Shown here in pieces: positions 47,763 to 57,918 of a stretch of 64,000 nucleotides of DNA; the first letter of the stretch is position 1, and each line of letters opens with the position of its first letter. The notes beneath the pieces were generated by a model. It did not search any database, was not told where the DNA came from, and saw only the letters and a program-made list of their open reading frames with translations. Source of the stretch: Miniphocaeibacter sp964345925 (GTDB taxonomy: Bacteria > Bacillota > Clostridia > Tissierellales > Peptoniphilaceae); the NCBI GenBank assembly GCA_964345925.1, contig CAYFSP010000001.1, forward strand, positions 62,001 through 126,000. The letters are read 5' to 3'. The translations under genes were made by a program, and so were the position numbers.

Positions 47763-48755
47763 ATGGAAAAAAAAATAGTATTTAGTGGTGTACAACCATC
47801 AGGTGGATTAACAATAGGAAATTACTTAGGAGCAATAAAAAATTTTTCAAAATTACAAGATGAGTATAATAGTATCTATTCTATTGTAGATATGCATTCA
47901 ATAACTGTTCCACAAGTACCAAAGGATTTAAGACACAGAACATTTCAAGTTTTGGCATTATACTTAGCCACAGGTTTGGACCCTGAAAAATCTACAGTAT
48001 TTGTACAGTCTCATGTTTCTGCTCATGCAGAGCTATGCTGGGTGTTAAACTCAATTTCGTATATGGGTCAATTAAGCAGAATGACTCAATTTAAGGATAA
48101 ATCTTCTAAATCTGAGGAAAATCTAAATGCTGCATTATTTACATATCCTGTTTTGATGGCAGCTGATATTTTACTTTATCAAACGGATTATGTTCCAGTT
48201 GGTGAAGATCAAAGACAGCATTTAGAACTAGCTAGAGACTTGGCAATAAGATTTAATAGTAAATATAGTGATACATTTAAGGTACCTGATAATTTAATAC
48301 AAAAGGAAACGGGAAAAATATATAGTTTAAAAAATCCTGAAATAAAGATGTCAAAATCAGATGAAGATGTAAATAGTTATATTTTAATGCTTGATGATAA
48401 GGATACAATAATTAGAAAAATTAAAAGAGCGGTTACTGATTCATTAGGAGAGTTTAACTATTCAGATGAACAAAAGGGTCTCAAGAACCTTATAAATATT
48501 TATGTTACTTTTTCTGGATTATCAGTAGATGATATTGTATGTAAGTATAGAGGTGAAAACTATTCTGTATTTAAAGCTGATTTAGGTGAATTGATTGCAG
48601 AGAGCTTAGATCCAATACAAACTGAATATAATAGACTTATAAAGGATAAAGCCTACTTAGAGGAAGTTATGAGAAATGGTGCTGAAAAAGCTAGGAGACA
48701 GTCTTATAAAACATTAAGAAAAGTATACAAGAAAGTTGGATTTGTACAGATCTAA
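47763..48755 (+). CDS. trpS: Tryptophanyl-tRNA synthetase
   Basis: 330 residues, class I. The HIGH-like motif PSGGLTIGNYLGA is near 11-23 and KMSKS appears as EIKMSKSDED near 198. QSHVSAHAELCWVLN and AADILLYQTDYVPVGEDQ are typical of bacterial TrpRS. RBS aggagg. Controlled by the T-box. No terminator is visible before the lysine promoter 19 bases downstream. Confidence 0.97.
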   Translation: MEKKIVFSGVQPSGGLTIGNYLGAIKNFSKLQDEYNSIYSIVDMHSITVPQVPKDLRHRTFQVLALYLATGLDPEKSTVFVQSHVSAHAELCWVLNSISYMGQLSRMTQFKDKSSKSEENLNAALFTYPVLMAADILLYQTDYVPVGEDQRQHLELARDLAIRFNSKYSDTFKVPDNLIQKETGKIYSLKNPEIKMSKSDEDVNSYILMLDDKDTIIRKIKRAVTDSLGEFNYSDEQKGLKNLINIYVTFSGLSVDDIVCKYRGENYSVFKADLGELIAESLDPIQTEYNRLIKDKAYLEEVMRNGAEKARRQSYKTLRKVYKKVGFVQI

Positions 48756-48773
48756 ATATTATTATAAAGTAAT

Positions 48774-48802
48774 TTGACAAAAAGATTAATATCTGATAAT
48801 CT
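48774..48802 (+). promoter_or_regulatory. Promoter of the lysine operon
   Basis: TTGACA at 48774-48779 and TAATCT at 48797-48802 have a 17-base spacer (an alternative -10, GATAAT, is 2 bases nearer). They lie 26 bases before the riboswitch. Confidence 0.6.
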
Positions 48803-48827
48803 TTAATACAATAGAATATTCAATATA

Positions 48828-49020
48828 TAAAGAGGCCGCGATTTAAATAAGTAGATGTCGAAAGGTTAAGTCGCCGAAATACGTAAGTATTGGGGTTATA
48901 CTGAATAAGTATAGCACTGTCGATAAGGATATGCCCATTTCTTTATTGGAGGACTTTATATGTTGAGGGCAGAAGGAATGTTTATTAACTATGAGTGCCT
49001 TTTGCTCATAGTTTTTTTTA
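48828..49020 (+). promoter_or_regulatory. Lysine riboswitch (L box) with terminator
   Basis: The aptamer shows the L-box landmarks in order: AGAGGCCGCGA, AAGTAG, CGCCGAA, TTGGGG, CACTGTCG and TATTGGAGGA. The expression platform ends in the hairpin AACTATGAG / CTCATAGTT (48987-49013) followed by T8, the OFF state. Lysine binding should cause premature termination before lysA and so shut the six-gene operon. Confidence 0.95.
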
Positions 49021-49043
49021 TACAATAATTAGAGGTGATTATA

Positions 49044-50345
49044 TTGAAATTGTTGGGGAATATGAATATAAAAAATAATGAATTATATATAAATAAAAAA
49101 TCTTGCTCTGAACTAGCAAAGGAGTTTGGAACACCGTTATTTATTATTGATGAGGTAGACTTTAGAGATAAGATAAGACTATATAGGAATAATTTTCAAA
49201 GTAAATTTTTTGAAACTAGAGTTATATACGCTTCAAAAGCCATGTTAAATATATATACGGCTAAAATAATAAAAGATGAGGATATATTCATAGATGTTGT
49301 AAGTGGTGGAGAACTCTATACAGTACTAAAAGCCGGATTTCCAACAGACAAAATATATTTTCATGGTAATAATAAACTTAAGAAGGAATTGGAATTAGCA
49401 GTTGATAATAATATAGGTACAATAGTACTAGACAATAAAGATGAAGTGGAAAGATTATCCAAGATACTAGAGAAGAAAAATAAAAAGCAAAGGGTTTTAT
49501 TAAGGGTAAATCCTGGTATTGATGCTCATACTCATGAATATATAAAAACTACAAAATTGGATTCAAAATTTGGTGAATCAATTTTTGATGATAATATATT
49601 TAAAATAATAAATAATATTATCGATAATAAATATTTAAGTTTTGAAGGGTTCCATTGCCATATAGGTTCACAGATTTTTGAGAAGGAATCATTCCAAAAA
49701 GAAGCTGAGACCATGTTGGAATTTTCTAAAAAAGTTGAGGATACAATTAATTATAAGATCAATGAGTTGAATTTAGGCGGTGGATTTGGAGTTTACTATA
49801 CTGAGGAGGATAATCCATTTATTGTTTCAGAATTTTTAAATGAACTATCTCTAAATTTGGTAAAATATATGAATAAATATGATCTATCAATAAAAAGATT
49901 CTCAATAGAACCTGGTAGATCCCTAATTAGCAACAGTGGATCTACATTGTATACCATAGGTGGAGTTAAGGAAACTTTTGGTGGTAAAGATTATATTTTC
50001 GTAGATGGTGGTATGACGGATAATCCAAGACCAGCTTTATATCAAGCAAAATATGAATCCATAATTACAAATAAGGCAAATGATAAAGAAACCAATATAT
50101 ATACTATAGCAGGTAAATGTTGTGAATCTGGAGATATATTGATTACAGACTATAAATTACCAAAAGCAGTAGAAGATGATTTGTTATTAATATCATCTAC
50201 TGGTGCCTATACTTATTCAATGAGTAGTAATTATAATAGAGTAGAGAAACCGGCAATGGTGTTTGTAACGGAAGATTCGGTAAATTTAGCAGTAAGAAGG
50301 CAGAGCTATGAGGATTTAATCAGAGAGGATGTTGATTTTGAGTAA
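49044..50345 (+). CDS. lysA: Diaminopimelate decarboxylase
   Basis: 433 residues, fold-type III PLP enzyme. PLP lysine K65 in IYASKAML; GFHCHIGSQIFE near 198, GGGFGVYYTEED near 238, EPGRSL near 284, and the C-terminal CESGDILITDY. Converts meso-diaminopimelate to lysine. TTG at 49044 is preferred (gaggtg 7 bases before); the in-frame GTG at 49035 is the RBS itself. First gene behind the lysine riboswitch. Confidence 0.96.
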   Translation: MKLLGNMNIKNNELYINKKSCSELAKEFGTPLFIIDEVDFRDKIRLYRNNFQSKFFETRVIYASKAMLNIYTAKIIKDEDIFIDVVSGGELYTVLKAGFPTDKIYFHGNNKLKKELELAVDNNIGTIVLDNKDEVERLSKILEKKNKKQRVLLRVNPGIDAHTHEYIKTTKLDSKFGESIFDDNIFKIINNIIDNKYLSFEGFHCHIGSQIFEKESFQKEAETMLEFSKKVEDTINYKINELNLGGGFGVYYTEEDNPFIVSEFLNELSLNLVKYMNKYDLSIKRFSIEPGRSLISNSGSTLYTIGGVKETFGGKDYIFVDGGMTDNPRPALYQAKYESIITNKANDKETNIYTIAGKCCESGDILITDYKLPKAVEDDLLLISSTGAYTYSMSSNYNRVEKPAMVFVTEDSVNLAVRRQSYEDLIREDVDFE

Positions 50346-51531
50346 AGGGTTTGTAATGAAATATGGAGGTTCTTCCGTTGCTACTACAGAAAAGATTCAA
50401 GAGGTTGCAAGTAGAATAATCAAGAGAAGGAAAATTGATAATAATCTAGTAGTTGTTGTATCAGCAATGGGAAAGACTACAAATAAATTAATAAGTATGG
50501 CAAAAAATATTTCTCAAAACCCAAGTAGAAGGGAAATGGATACCTTACTTTCAACTGGTGAACAAATAACAATTTCATTGCTTTCTATGGCTTTAAATAA
50601 TATGGGGTGTAAAGCAATTTCCTTAACTGGATGGCAAGCAGGAGTAAAAACTTTTGGTTTTCATATGAAAAGTAAAATAGAAGATATTGATGAAAAGATT
50701 ATTCAAAAATATATAGATGAAGAATATGTTGTAATAGTAGCTGGATTTCAAGGAATAGATGATAATAATGATATAACCACATTAGGAAGAGGAGGATCTG
50801 ATACTTCAGCAGTTGCATTAGCGGCTAAATTAGGTTATTCCTGTGAAATATATACAGATGTGGAAGGAATTTATTCCGTTGATCCAAGAATTTTCAAACC
50901 TGCAAAAAAAATTGATTATTTGTCATATGAGGAAACTCTAGAAATGGCCAGTTTAGGAGCTAAAGTTATAGAGCCAAGAAGTGTTGAACTCGCTTGGAAA
51001 AATAAGGTTCCTTTGTATATAGCACTTAACACAAACGATGTGAAGGGAACAACAATTTTAGAAGAGGTTAAAAATATGGAAAAAAATAGTATTACAAATA
51101 TTTCAATAATAGACAATATTCTATTGGTAAATGTTGAAATATTATCTAAAGAAACAGATTGTGTAAACAATATTTTTGTAGAACTTGGAAATAAGAATAT
51201 AAATATAGATATAATTAGTCAAAATAAATTTTCAAATGACAAATACTTGATTTCCTTCACTACAACAGATGATAATAAGGAAATGGTTACAGAGATATTA
51301 AATAGTATGAATATGAATTTCAACTTCATAGAAAAGGTAAGTAAGGTTTCAATAATCGGAAATGCAATGAGAACTCAAGCGGGAGTAGCATCAAGGGTTT
51401 TTGAAATATTAGAACAGAACAATATTGAATTTCATCAAGTATCCACATCTGAAATTAGTATTTCATATGTTATTGATGATTTCAATGTTAATATTATAGT
51501 AGGAATATTGGCAAAAGAGTTTAATTTATAA
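50338..51531 (+). CDS. lysC: Aspartate kinase
   Basis: 397 residues. MKYGGSSVATTEKI near the start is the kinase signature, with GRGGSDTSAVALA near 150 and EIYTDVEGIYSVDPR near 168. Two C-terminal ACT domains (about 265-397) suggest allosteric control by lysine and/or threonine. Makes aspartyl-phosphate, the first step to lysine. TTG start with gagagga 9 bases upstream; overlaps the lysA end. Confidence 0.95.
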   Translation: MSKGFVMKYGGSSVATTEKIQEVASRIIKRRKIDNNLVVVVSAMGKTTNKLISMAKNISQNPSRREMDTLLSTGEQITISLLSMALNNMGCKAISLTGWQAGVKTFGFHMKSKIEDIDEKIIQKYIDEEYVVIVAGFQGIDDNNDITTLGRGGSDTSAVALAAKLGYSCEIYTDVEGIYSVDPRIFKPAKKIDYLSYEETLEMASLGAKVIEPRSVELAWKNKVPLYIALNTNDVKGTTILEEVKNMEKNSITNISIIDNILLVNVEILSKETDCVNNIFVELGNKNINIDIISQNKFSNDKYLISFTTTDDNKEMVTEILNSMNMNFNFIEKVSKVSIIGNAMRTQAGVASRVFEILEQNNIEFHQVSTSEISISYVIDDFNVNIIVGILAKEFNL

Positions 51532-51545
51532 TGGAGGGATTTCAA

Positions 51546-52535
51546 ATGTCAGAGAGAAAAAGTTTTAATTTAGCAGTAGTTGGTGCAACAGGAATGGTAG
51601 GAAGAACTATATTACAAGTTTTAAAGGATAGAAACTTCCCATTGGAGAATCTATATTTATTTTCTTCTAAGAAGTCAGCAGGTCAAAACGTTGAGTTTAA
51701 TGGTAAAGATTATAAAGTTGAAGAATTAACAAAAGAGTCCTTTGACAAAGATATAGATGTAGCATTGTTTTCAGCTGGAGGTACAATTTCAGAAAAATTT
51801 GCACCAATTGCAGCAAGTAAAGGGGTAGTAGTAATCGACAATAGTTCATTCTGGAGAATGAATGATGATATTCCTCTAATAGTGCCTGAAGTAAACGGTG
51901 AAGATGCTTTTAAAAACAATGGTATAATAGCTAATCCAAACTGTTCAACTATACAATCAGTTGTCCCACTTAGACCTTTACATGATAATTTTAAAATTAA
52001 GAGAGTAATTTATAATACTTATCAAGCTGTTTCTGGATCAGGAGTTAAAGGTGTTGCAGATTTAGAAAATGATACTTGTGAAAATTATCCATATTCAATA
52101 GCTAGGAACTGTTTACCGCATATAGATGATTTTCTAGAAAATGGTTATACAAAAGAAGAGATGAAGATGATAGAGGAAACACAGAAGATCTTAAATGATG
52201 ATACTATTCAAGTAACTGCAACAACAGTAAGAGTTCCAATAAAAAATTCTCATGCAGTAAGTATAAATATTGAATTTGAAAAACCATTTGAAGTTTCTCA
52301 AATATTTGAACTACTACAAAATGCTGATGGTGTTGTTGTACAAGATGATTTGGATAATTTAATATATCCTTTGGAAGAAACATCAGATGGAAAAGATGAG
52401 GTTTTCATAGGTAGAATTAGAAGGGATTTCAGTGTTGAAAATGGAATCAATTTATGGTGTGTAGCAGATAATATAAGAAAAGGTGCTGCAACTAACACAG
52501 TTCAAATAGCTGAACTTATAGTATCGAGATTATAG
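51546..52535 (+). CDS. asd: Aspartate-semialdehyde dehydrogenase
   Basis: 329 residues. NADP-binding VVGATGMVGRT at 11-21, catalytic C133 in NPNCSTIQ, and the VPIKNSHAVSINIEF segment with the catalytic His near 236. Reduces aspartyl-phosphate to the semialdehyde. ATG at 51546 has the RBS ggaggg; the ATG at 51531 lies ahead of that RBS. Confidence 0.96.
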   Translation: MSERKSFNLAVVGATGMVGRTILQVLKDRNFPLENLYLFSSKKSAGQNVEFNGKDYKVEELTKESFDKDIDVALFSAGGTISEKFAPIAASKGVVVIDNSSFWRMNDDIPLIVPEVNGEDAFKNNGIIANPNCSTIQSVVPLRPLHDNFKIKRVIYNTYQAVSGSGVKGVADLENDTCENYPYSIARNCLPHIDDFLENGYTKEEMKMIEETQKILNDDTIQVTATTVRVPIKNSHAVSINIEFEKPFEVSQIFELLQNADGVVVQDDLDNLIYPLEETSDGKDEVFIGRIRRDFSVENGINLWCVADNIRKGAATNTVQIAELIVSRL

Positions 52536-52544
52536 GAGGTAGAC

Positions 52545-53426
52545 ATGGCGATTTATAAAGGGTCAGGCGTAGCGATTGTAACGCCTTTTAAAGATAATGG
52601 GGATATAGATTTTGATAAATTAGAAGAATTATTGGAATTTCATGTAGAGAATGGAACAGATGCGATTATTATTACAGGAACAACTGGAGAAGCATCCACA
52701 ATGACAGATGAAGAACATCTATCAACAATTAAATTTGCAGTGGATATTATAAATAAGAGAATTCCAGTAATTGCAGGTACAGGTAGTAATGATACAAGAC
52801 ATGGAATAAACTTAAGTATTGAAGCTGAAAAATGTGGAGTAGATGGTCTCCTACAAGTAACTCCATACTATAATAAAACGTCTCAAAAGGGATTAGAGGA
52901 ACATTTTTTAGCAATTGCTGACTCTGTTAATATTCCTATAATACTATATGATGTTCCAGGAAGAACCGCTATGACAATAGCTCCTGATACATTGGAAAGA
53001 CTTTCTAAACATAAAAATATTGTAGGTTTAAAAGATGCTACAGGAGACTTAGGCTATACAGTAGAAGTAATGAGAAGATGTGGTAAAGATTTTGCTGTAT
53101 ATTCTGGAAATGATGATGTAGTTGTACCATTATTGTCAGTAGGTGGAATAGGTGTAATTTCTGTATCTGCAAATATCATTCCAAAAGAAACAAGTGAAAT
53201 GGTTCATTTGTATTTAGATGGAAAGACTAAAGAGGCTGCAGAATTACAAATAAAATATAAGAGATTTATAGATTCTTTATTTGCTGAAGCAAACCCAATA
53301 CCGGTTAAAGCAGCTATGAATTTAATGGGAATGAATGTAGGTGGCTTAAGACTTCCATTATATGAGGCAAGTGATAAGACTAAAGAGTTGCTAACAGAGA
53401 CTATGAAAGAAGTAGGAATTTTATAG
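52545..53426 (+). CDS. dapA: 4-hydroxy-tetrahydrodipicolinate synthase
   Basis: 293 residues, a class I aldolase. TGTTGEASTMTDEEH near 44, TPYYNKTSQKG near 106, and the Schiff-base lysine K163 in VGLKDATGD. Condenses aspartate semialdehyde with pyruvate. RBS aggagg. Next enzyme in pathway order is dapB, directly downstream. Confidence 0.96.
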   Translation: MAIYKGSGVAIVTPFKDNGDIDFDKLEELLEFHVENGTDAIIITGTTGEASTMTDEEHLSTIKFAVDIINKRIPVIAGTGSNDTRHGINLSIEAEKCGVDGLLQVTPYYNKTSQKGLEEHFLAIADSVNIPIILYDVPGRTAMTIAPDTLERLSKHKNIVGLKDATGDLGYTVEVMRRCGKDFAVYSGNDDVVVPLLSVGGIGVISVSANIIPKETSEMVHLYLDGKTKEAAELQIKYKRFIDSLFAEANPIPVKAAMNLMGMNVGGLRLPLYEASDKTKELLTETMKEVGIL

Positions 53427-53433
53427 GTGTAAT

Positions 53434-54183
53434 ATGAATATACTATTAGTTGGTGCTACAGGAAGTATGGGAAAGACTGTTACAGAAATATGTAAAAACT
53501 CTAAAGATTTTAATATTGTAGCAGGTGTAGGAAAAGATACAGATGAAATATTTTCATATCCAATATATGAGGATTTTTCTTTTATAAAGGAAAATATAGA
53601 TGTTGTTTTAGATTTTTCAAATCACAATTTAATATCCAATATTTTAGAATATTGTAAGGCTGAGGAAAAGCCTTTAGTAATATCTACAACAGGTTATTCC
53701 GATGAACAAATTGACGAGATAAAAGAAGTTGCAAATGAAATACCTATTCTTTTTTCTGGAAATATGAGCTTGGGAATTAATATTTTACTAAATGTAGTTA
53801 AAAATCTTTCAGAAGGTTTAGAGGGGTTTGATATAGAAATTATGGAAAAACATCATAATTTGAAGAAAGACTCTCCTAGTGGAACGGCTACGATGCTATT
53901 TGATTCTGTCAATGAAGGAAGAAATAATGAACTATATGTAAAATATGGTAGAGAAGGTAATAATCTGTCTAGAGATGAAAAAGAAGTGGGGATGCACTCT
54001 ATTAGAGGTGGAACCATAGTTGGGGAGCATACAGTGATGTTTTCAGGCCTTGATGAAGTAATAGAAATAACACATAAGGCTAATTCTAAAAAAATATTTG
54101 CAACAGGGTCCTTAAAAGCGTGTAAATTTATTATCACTAAGAAAAAAGGATTGTTTAGTATGGGAGATATATTTAATTTTTAA
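53434..54183 (+). CDS. dapB: 4-hydroxy-tetrahydrodipicolinate reductase
   Basis: 249 residues. NAD(P)-binding LVGATGSMGKTV near 4-15 and the active-site loop EKHHNLKKDSPSGTA near 141-155 (catalytic His pair and Lys). Reduces HTPA to tetrahydrodipicolinate. GC-poor start with RBS taggtg. Confidence 0.95.
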   Translation: MNILLVGATGSMGKTVTEICKNSKDFNIVAGVGKDTDEIFSYPIYEDFSFIKENIDVVLDFSNHNLISNILEYCKAEEKPLVISTTGYSDEQIDEIKEVANEIPILFSGNMSLGINILLNVVKNLSEGLEGFDIEIMEKHHNLKKDSPSGTATMLFDSVNEGRNNELYVKYGREGNNLSRDEKEVGMHSIRGGTIVGEHTVMFSGLDEVIEITHKANSKKIFATGSLKACKFIITKKKGLFSMGDIFNF

Positions 54184-54193
54184 TGGAGATTTT

Positions 54194-55168
54194 ATGGAAA
54201 TAATAAAAATAGGAATAGTAGGTTATGGAAATTTAGGTAAAGGTGTAGAAAAGGCTATAGAATTGAACAATGATATGGAATTGGTTGGAATTTTTACAAG
54301 AAGGAATAAATCTTTAGTAAAGAGTGACTCACCAGTATACAATATTTCAGAATTGGATGATTTTATAGATAAGATTGATATTTGTATACTATGTGGTGGT
54401 TCTGCAACGGATTTGATAAATCAAGGACCTGAAATAGCTAAAAAATTTAATACAGTTGACAGTTTTGACACCCATGCTAAAATACCAGATTACTTTGCTG
54501 AGATGGATAAAGCTTCAAAAGATGGTGGTAATTTATCATTGATTTCCACTGGATGGGATCCTGGATTATTTTCGATTAACAGATTGTTATCTCAAGCTAT
54601 TTTGCCAAAAGGTGAGACTTATACATTTTGGGGTAAGGGAGTTAGTCAAGGCCATAGTGATGCAATTAGGCATATTGATGGTGTAAAAAAGGCTGTTCAA
54701 TATACAATACCTGTAGAAGAAGTTATCAATAGGATTAAAAATGGTGAAAATCTAAAATTAACCACTAGGGATAAACATATTCGAGACTGTTATGTTGTTG
54801 TAGAAGAAGATGCCAATAAATCTAGAATAGAGTCTGAAATAAAGAATATGCCAAATTATTTTGCAGATTATAATACATATGTTCATTTTATATCAGAAGA
54901 AGAACTAGATAATGAACATAGTGGTATGCCACATGGTGGAAGAGTAATACATGTAGGCGAAACTTCCAACAATACTAATCAAGTTTATGAATTCAAGCTG
55001 GAATTAGAAAGCAATCCTGAATTTACATCTTCTGTGAATGTTGCATATGCAAGAGCAGTTTACAAGTTGGCAAAAGAGGGGAAAATAGGAGCAGTAACCG
55101 TATTTGATATACCCGTTTCATATTTATCTACTCTATCAAAAGAAGAACAGAGAAAATTATTATTATAA
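54194..55168 (+). CDS. ddh: meso-Diaminopimelate dehydrogenase
   Basis: 324 residues, normal for Ddh. IGIVGYGNLGKGVEKAIE near 6 is the NADPH site; CGGSATDL near 72, SFDTHAKIPDY near 94, and STGWDPGLFSINR near 121 are family hallmarks. Converts tetrahydrodipicolinate to meso-DAP in one step, so no dapD/E/F-type genes are needed; none are in the operon. Last gene before the terminator. Confidence 0.95.
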   Translation: MEIIKIGIVGYGNLGKGVEKAIELNNDMELVGIFTRRNKSLVKSDSPVYNISELDDFIDKIDICILCGGSATDLINQGPEIAKKFNTVDSFDTHAKIPDYFAEMDKASKDGGNLSLISTGWDPGLFSINRLLSQAILPKGETYTFWGKGVSQGHSDAIRHIDGVKKAVQYTIPVEEVINRIKNGENLKLTTRDKHIRDCYVVVEEDANKSRIESEIKNMPNYFADYNTYVHFISEEELDNEHSGMPHGGRVIHVGETSNNTNQVYEFKLELESNPEFTSSVNVAYARAVYKLAKEGKIGAVTVFDIPVSYLSTLSKEEQRKLLL

Positions 55169-55178
55169 TTAAAGTAGG

Positions 55179-55208
55179 AAAGAACCATTAAAATGGTTCT
55201 TTTTTTAT
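55179..55208 (+). terminator. Terminator of the lysine operon
   Basis: AAAGAACCATT / AATGGTTCTTT stem with a short loop, then a T run to 55207. Confidence 0.88.
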
Positions 55209-55241
55209 AAAAAAAAGAAGTGGAATTAAATTTCCACTTCT
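55209..55241 (-). terminator. Terminator of ppdK
   Basis: On the minus strand, AGAAGTGGAA / TTCCACTTCT is followed by a long T run. It is a separate hairpin from the lysine-operon terminator 8 bases away. Confidence 0.85.
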
Positions 55242-55259
55242 AAACTTTATAAAATACTT

Positions 55260-57908
55260 CTATTTATCTTTATGTCCGGTATCAATATTATTTTTCTTAA
55301 TATTTGCTTGTGCTAAAGTAAGTCTTGCAATAGGAACTCTATATGGTGAACAAGATACATAATCAAGTCCTAACTTATAGCAGAATTCTATGGATGAAGG
55401 TTCTCCTCCATGCTCTCCACATATTCCTAAATGAAGATTTTTATTTGCTTTTTTACCTTTTTCTGTAGCGATTTCCATAAGCATACCAACACCTTTTTGA
55501 TCTAATGCTTCAAAAGGACTCTTAGGATAAATCTTTTTATCTTCGTATTCGCTTAGGAATTTTCCAGCATCATCCCTAGAGAAACCAAATGCCATTTGTG
55601 TCATGTCATTTGTACCATAACTAAAGAAATCAGCTTCTTCAGCAATTTCGCCAGCTAATAGGGCAGCTCTAGGAACTTCAATCATAGTACCTATTTGATA
55701 ATCTACTTTATCTTCAGCTTCTTCAAATACCATATTTATTTCATCAATTACTTCGTCTTTAACATATTTTAATTCTTTAACATCTCCAACTAAAGGAATC
55801 ATTATTTCAGGTACTATAGTTCTGCCTTCTTTTTTATGTCTTAATGCAGCTGAAATTATAGCACGAACTTGCATTCTATATATTTCTGGATATGTTACTG
55901 CTAGACGACATCCTCTATGACCTAACATAGGATTTATTTCATGTAGATCATTTACAGTATCGTTGATTTCATCATAAGTTAAAGACATTTCCTTTGCTAA
56001 TGCTTCAATATCCTTTTTAGATGTTGGCAAGAACTCATGTAGTGGTGGGTCTAACAACCTAATAGTAACAGGCCTATCTTCCATAACCTTGTAGATTTCA
56101 TAAAAATCATTTTCTTGCATTGGTCTAATTTTATCTAGAGCATTTTTTCTTTGTTCAGTAGTTTTTGATAAAATCATTTCTCTAACTACTGGAATTCTGT
56201 CCTCATTGAAGAACATGTGCTCTGTTCTTGTTAAACCAATTCCTTCAGCTCCAAATAGCAATGCTTGTTTTGCATCTTTAGGGGAATCTGCATTGGTTCT
56301 AACGCTCATATCTCTAACTTCATCTACCCATGTCATAAATAATTCAAAATTACCGGATAATTCAGGCTCTACTTTATTAATATTTCCTAAATAAATGGAA
56401 CCATCATTTCCGTTTAAAGAAATAACATCGCCTTCATGTAGTATCAAATTATTAGCTTTCATAGTTTTTTGTAATTCATCGACAACTACTTCACTAGCAC
56501 CGGCTACACAGCATTTACCCATACCTCTAGCGACTACAGCGGCATGAGATGTCATACCACCTCTTGCAGTTAAAATACCTTCTGAAGAAACCATTCCCTC
56601 AATATCTTCTGGAGATGTTTCCTGTCTAACAAGTATTACTTTTTCACCTTTTTTATGTGCTTCTACAGCTTCCTCAGCATTAAAGTAAATCTTTCCTGAT
56701 GCAGCTCCAGGAGAAGCAGCTAAACCCTTTGAAATTAAAGTAGCTTTATCTAACTGACTACTGTCAAAAGTAGGGTGTAGCAATTGGTTTAAACTATCAG
56801 GTTCAATTCTCATAATAGCTTCTTCTTTTGTGATTAAACCCTCGTTAACTAAATCTACAACAATATTTAATGCAGCTTGAGTAGTTCTTTTTCCGCTTCT
56901 AGTCTGTAGGATGAAAAGTTTTCCGTTTTCAATAGTAAACTCTAAATCCTGCATATCCTTATAATGATGTTCCAATTTTTTAGCCGTACTTAGAAATTCA
57001 TCATAAATTTCAGGCATTTGTTCATGTAATGTTGAAATATGCTCTGGAGTACGGATACCTGCTACAACATCTTCTCCTTGAGCGTTCATTAAATATTCAC
57101 CAAATAACTTGTTTTCACCAGTTGCTGGGTTTCTTGAGAAAGCAACACCAGTACCTGATGTATCACCCATATTTCCAAATACCATAGATTGAATATTGAC
57201 AGCTGTACCTAATGAACTATCAATATTATGTAATTTTCTATAAATATCGGCTCTAGGATTATTCCAAGATTTAAAAACAGCCTCTATAGAATATTTTAAC
57301 TGATCATAAGGATCTTCTGGAAATTCTTCTCCGATTTCTTCTCTATATATATCTTTATATATTTTTATTAATTTTATTAAATCTTCTGCAGTTAAATCTG
57401 AGTCTAATTCAATATTTTTTTCTTCTTTCATATTTTCTAAAGCTGTATCAAAATGAACTTTTGGTATTTCCATAGCAACATCAGAAAACATCTGTATAAA
57501 TCTTCTGTAGGAGTCGTAAGCAAATCTTTCATTCTTTGTGGAATTTATTAACCCAATAACGGATTTATCATTTAATCCTAAATTTAAGATTGTATCCATC
57601 ATGCCAGGCATTGAAAAAACAGCACCACTACGAACGGAGAACAACAATGGATTATTGGTATCAGAAAACTTTTTCCCCAATTTTTCCTCAGTTTGCTTTA
57701 TATGATCTTTAACTTCGTCTATTAATTCATCCCATAATGATTCATTTTCATCATAATAACGATTACAAGCTTCTGTAGTAATGGTAAATCCTGGTGGCAC
57801 GGACAACCCTAAACAAGTCATCTCTGCAAGGTTGGCACCTTTTCCACCAAGCAAGCTTCTCATCTCTTTGTTACCTTCACTAAAATCATAAACATATTTT
57901 TTAGTCAT
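55260..57908 (-). CDS. ppdK: Pyruvate, phosphate dikinase
   Basis: 882 residues from MTKKYVYDF. Domain order is nucleotide-binding (LGGKGANLAEM, near 20), swivel domain with catalytic H455 in GGMTSHAAVVARGM and the regulatory Thr two residues before it, and the PEP/pyruvate barrel with GTNDMTQMAFGFSRDD and the CGEHGG catalytic Cys. Interconverts pyruvate, ATP, Pi and PEP, AMP, PPi. The chosen start has aggag upstream; a 7-residue longer form from 57929 would overlap ppsR. The regulator is encoded just upstream. Confidence 0.97.
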   Translation of the reverse strand: MTKKYVYDFSEGNKEMRSLLGGKGANLAEMTCLGLSVPPGFTITTEACNRYYDENESLWDELIDEVKDHIKQTEEKLGKKFSDTNNPLLFSVRSGAVFSMPGMMDTILNLGLNDKSVIGLINSTKNERFAYDSYRRFIQMFSDVAMEIPKVHFDTALENMKEEKNIELDSDLTAEDLIKLIKIYKDIYREEIGEEFPEDPYDQLKYSIEAVFKSWNNPRADIYRKLHNIDSSLGTAVNIQSMVFGNMGDTSGTGVAFSRNPATGENKLFGEYLMNAQGEDVVAGIRTPEHISTLHEQMPEIYDEFLSTAKKLEHHYKDMQDLEFTIENGKLFILQTRSGKRTTQAALNIVVDLVNEGLITKEEAIMRIEPDSLNQLLHPTFDSSQLDKATLISKGLAASPGAASGKIYFNAEEAVEAHKKGEKVILVRQETSPEDIEGMVSSEGILTARGGMTSHAAVVARGMGKCCVAGASEVVVDELQKTMKANNLILHEGDVISLNGNDGSIYLGNINKVEPELSGNFELFMTWVDEVRDMSVRTNADSPKDAKQALLFGAEGIGLTRTEHMFFNEDRIPVVREMILSKTTEQRKNALDKIRPMQENDFYEIYKVMEDRPVTIRLLDPPLHEFLPTSKKDIEALAKEMSLTYDEINDTVNDLHEINPMLGHRGCRLAVTYPEIYRMQVRAIISAALRHKKEGRTIVPEIMIPLVGDVKELKYVKDEVIDEINMVFEEAEDKVDYQIGTMIEVPRAALLAGEIAEEADFFSYGTNDMTQMAFGFSRDDAGKFLSEYEDKKIYPKSPFEALDQKGVGMLMEIATEKGKKANKNLHLGICGEHGGEPSSIEFCYKLGLDYVSCSPYRVPIARLTLAQANIKKNNIDTGHKDK

Positions 57909-57918
57909 TTTTTCACTC

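Noticed and set aside
47761..47780. A9 run at the trpS start as another slippage site
   Set aside because: It encodes the normal Met-Glu-Lys-Lys start of TrpRS, and runs of this size are common in this AT-rich sequence.
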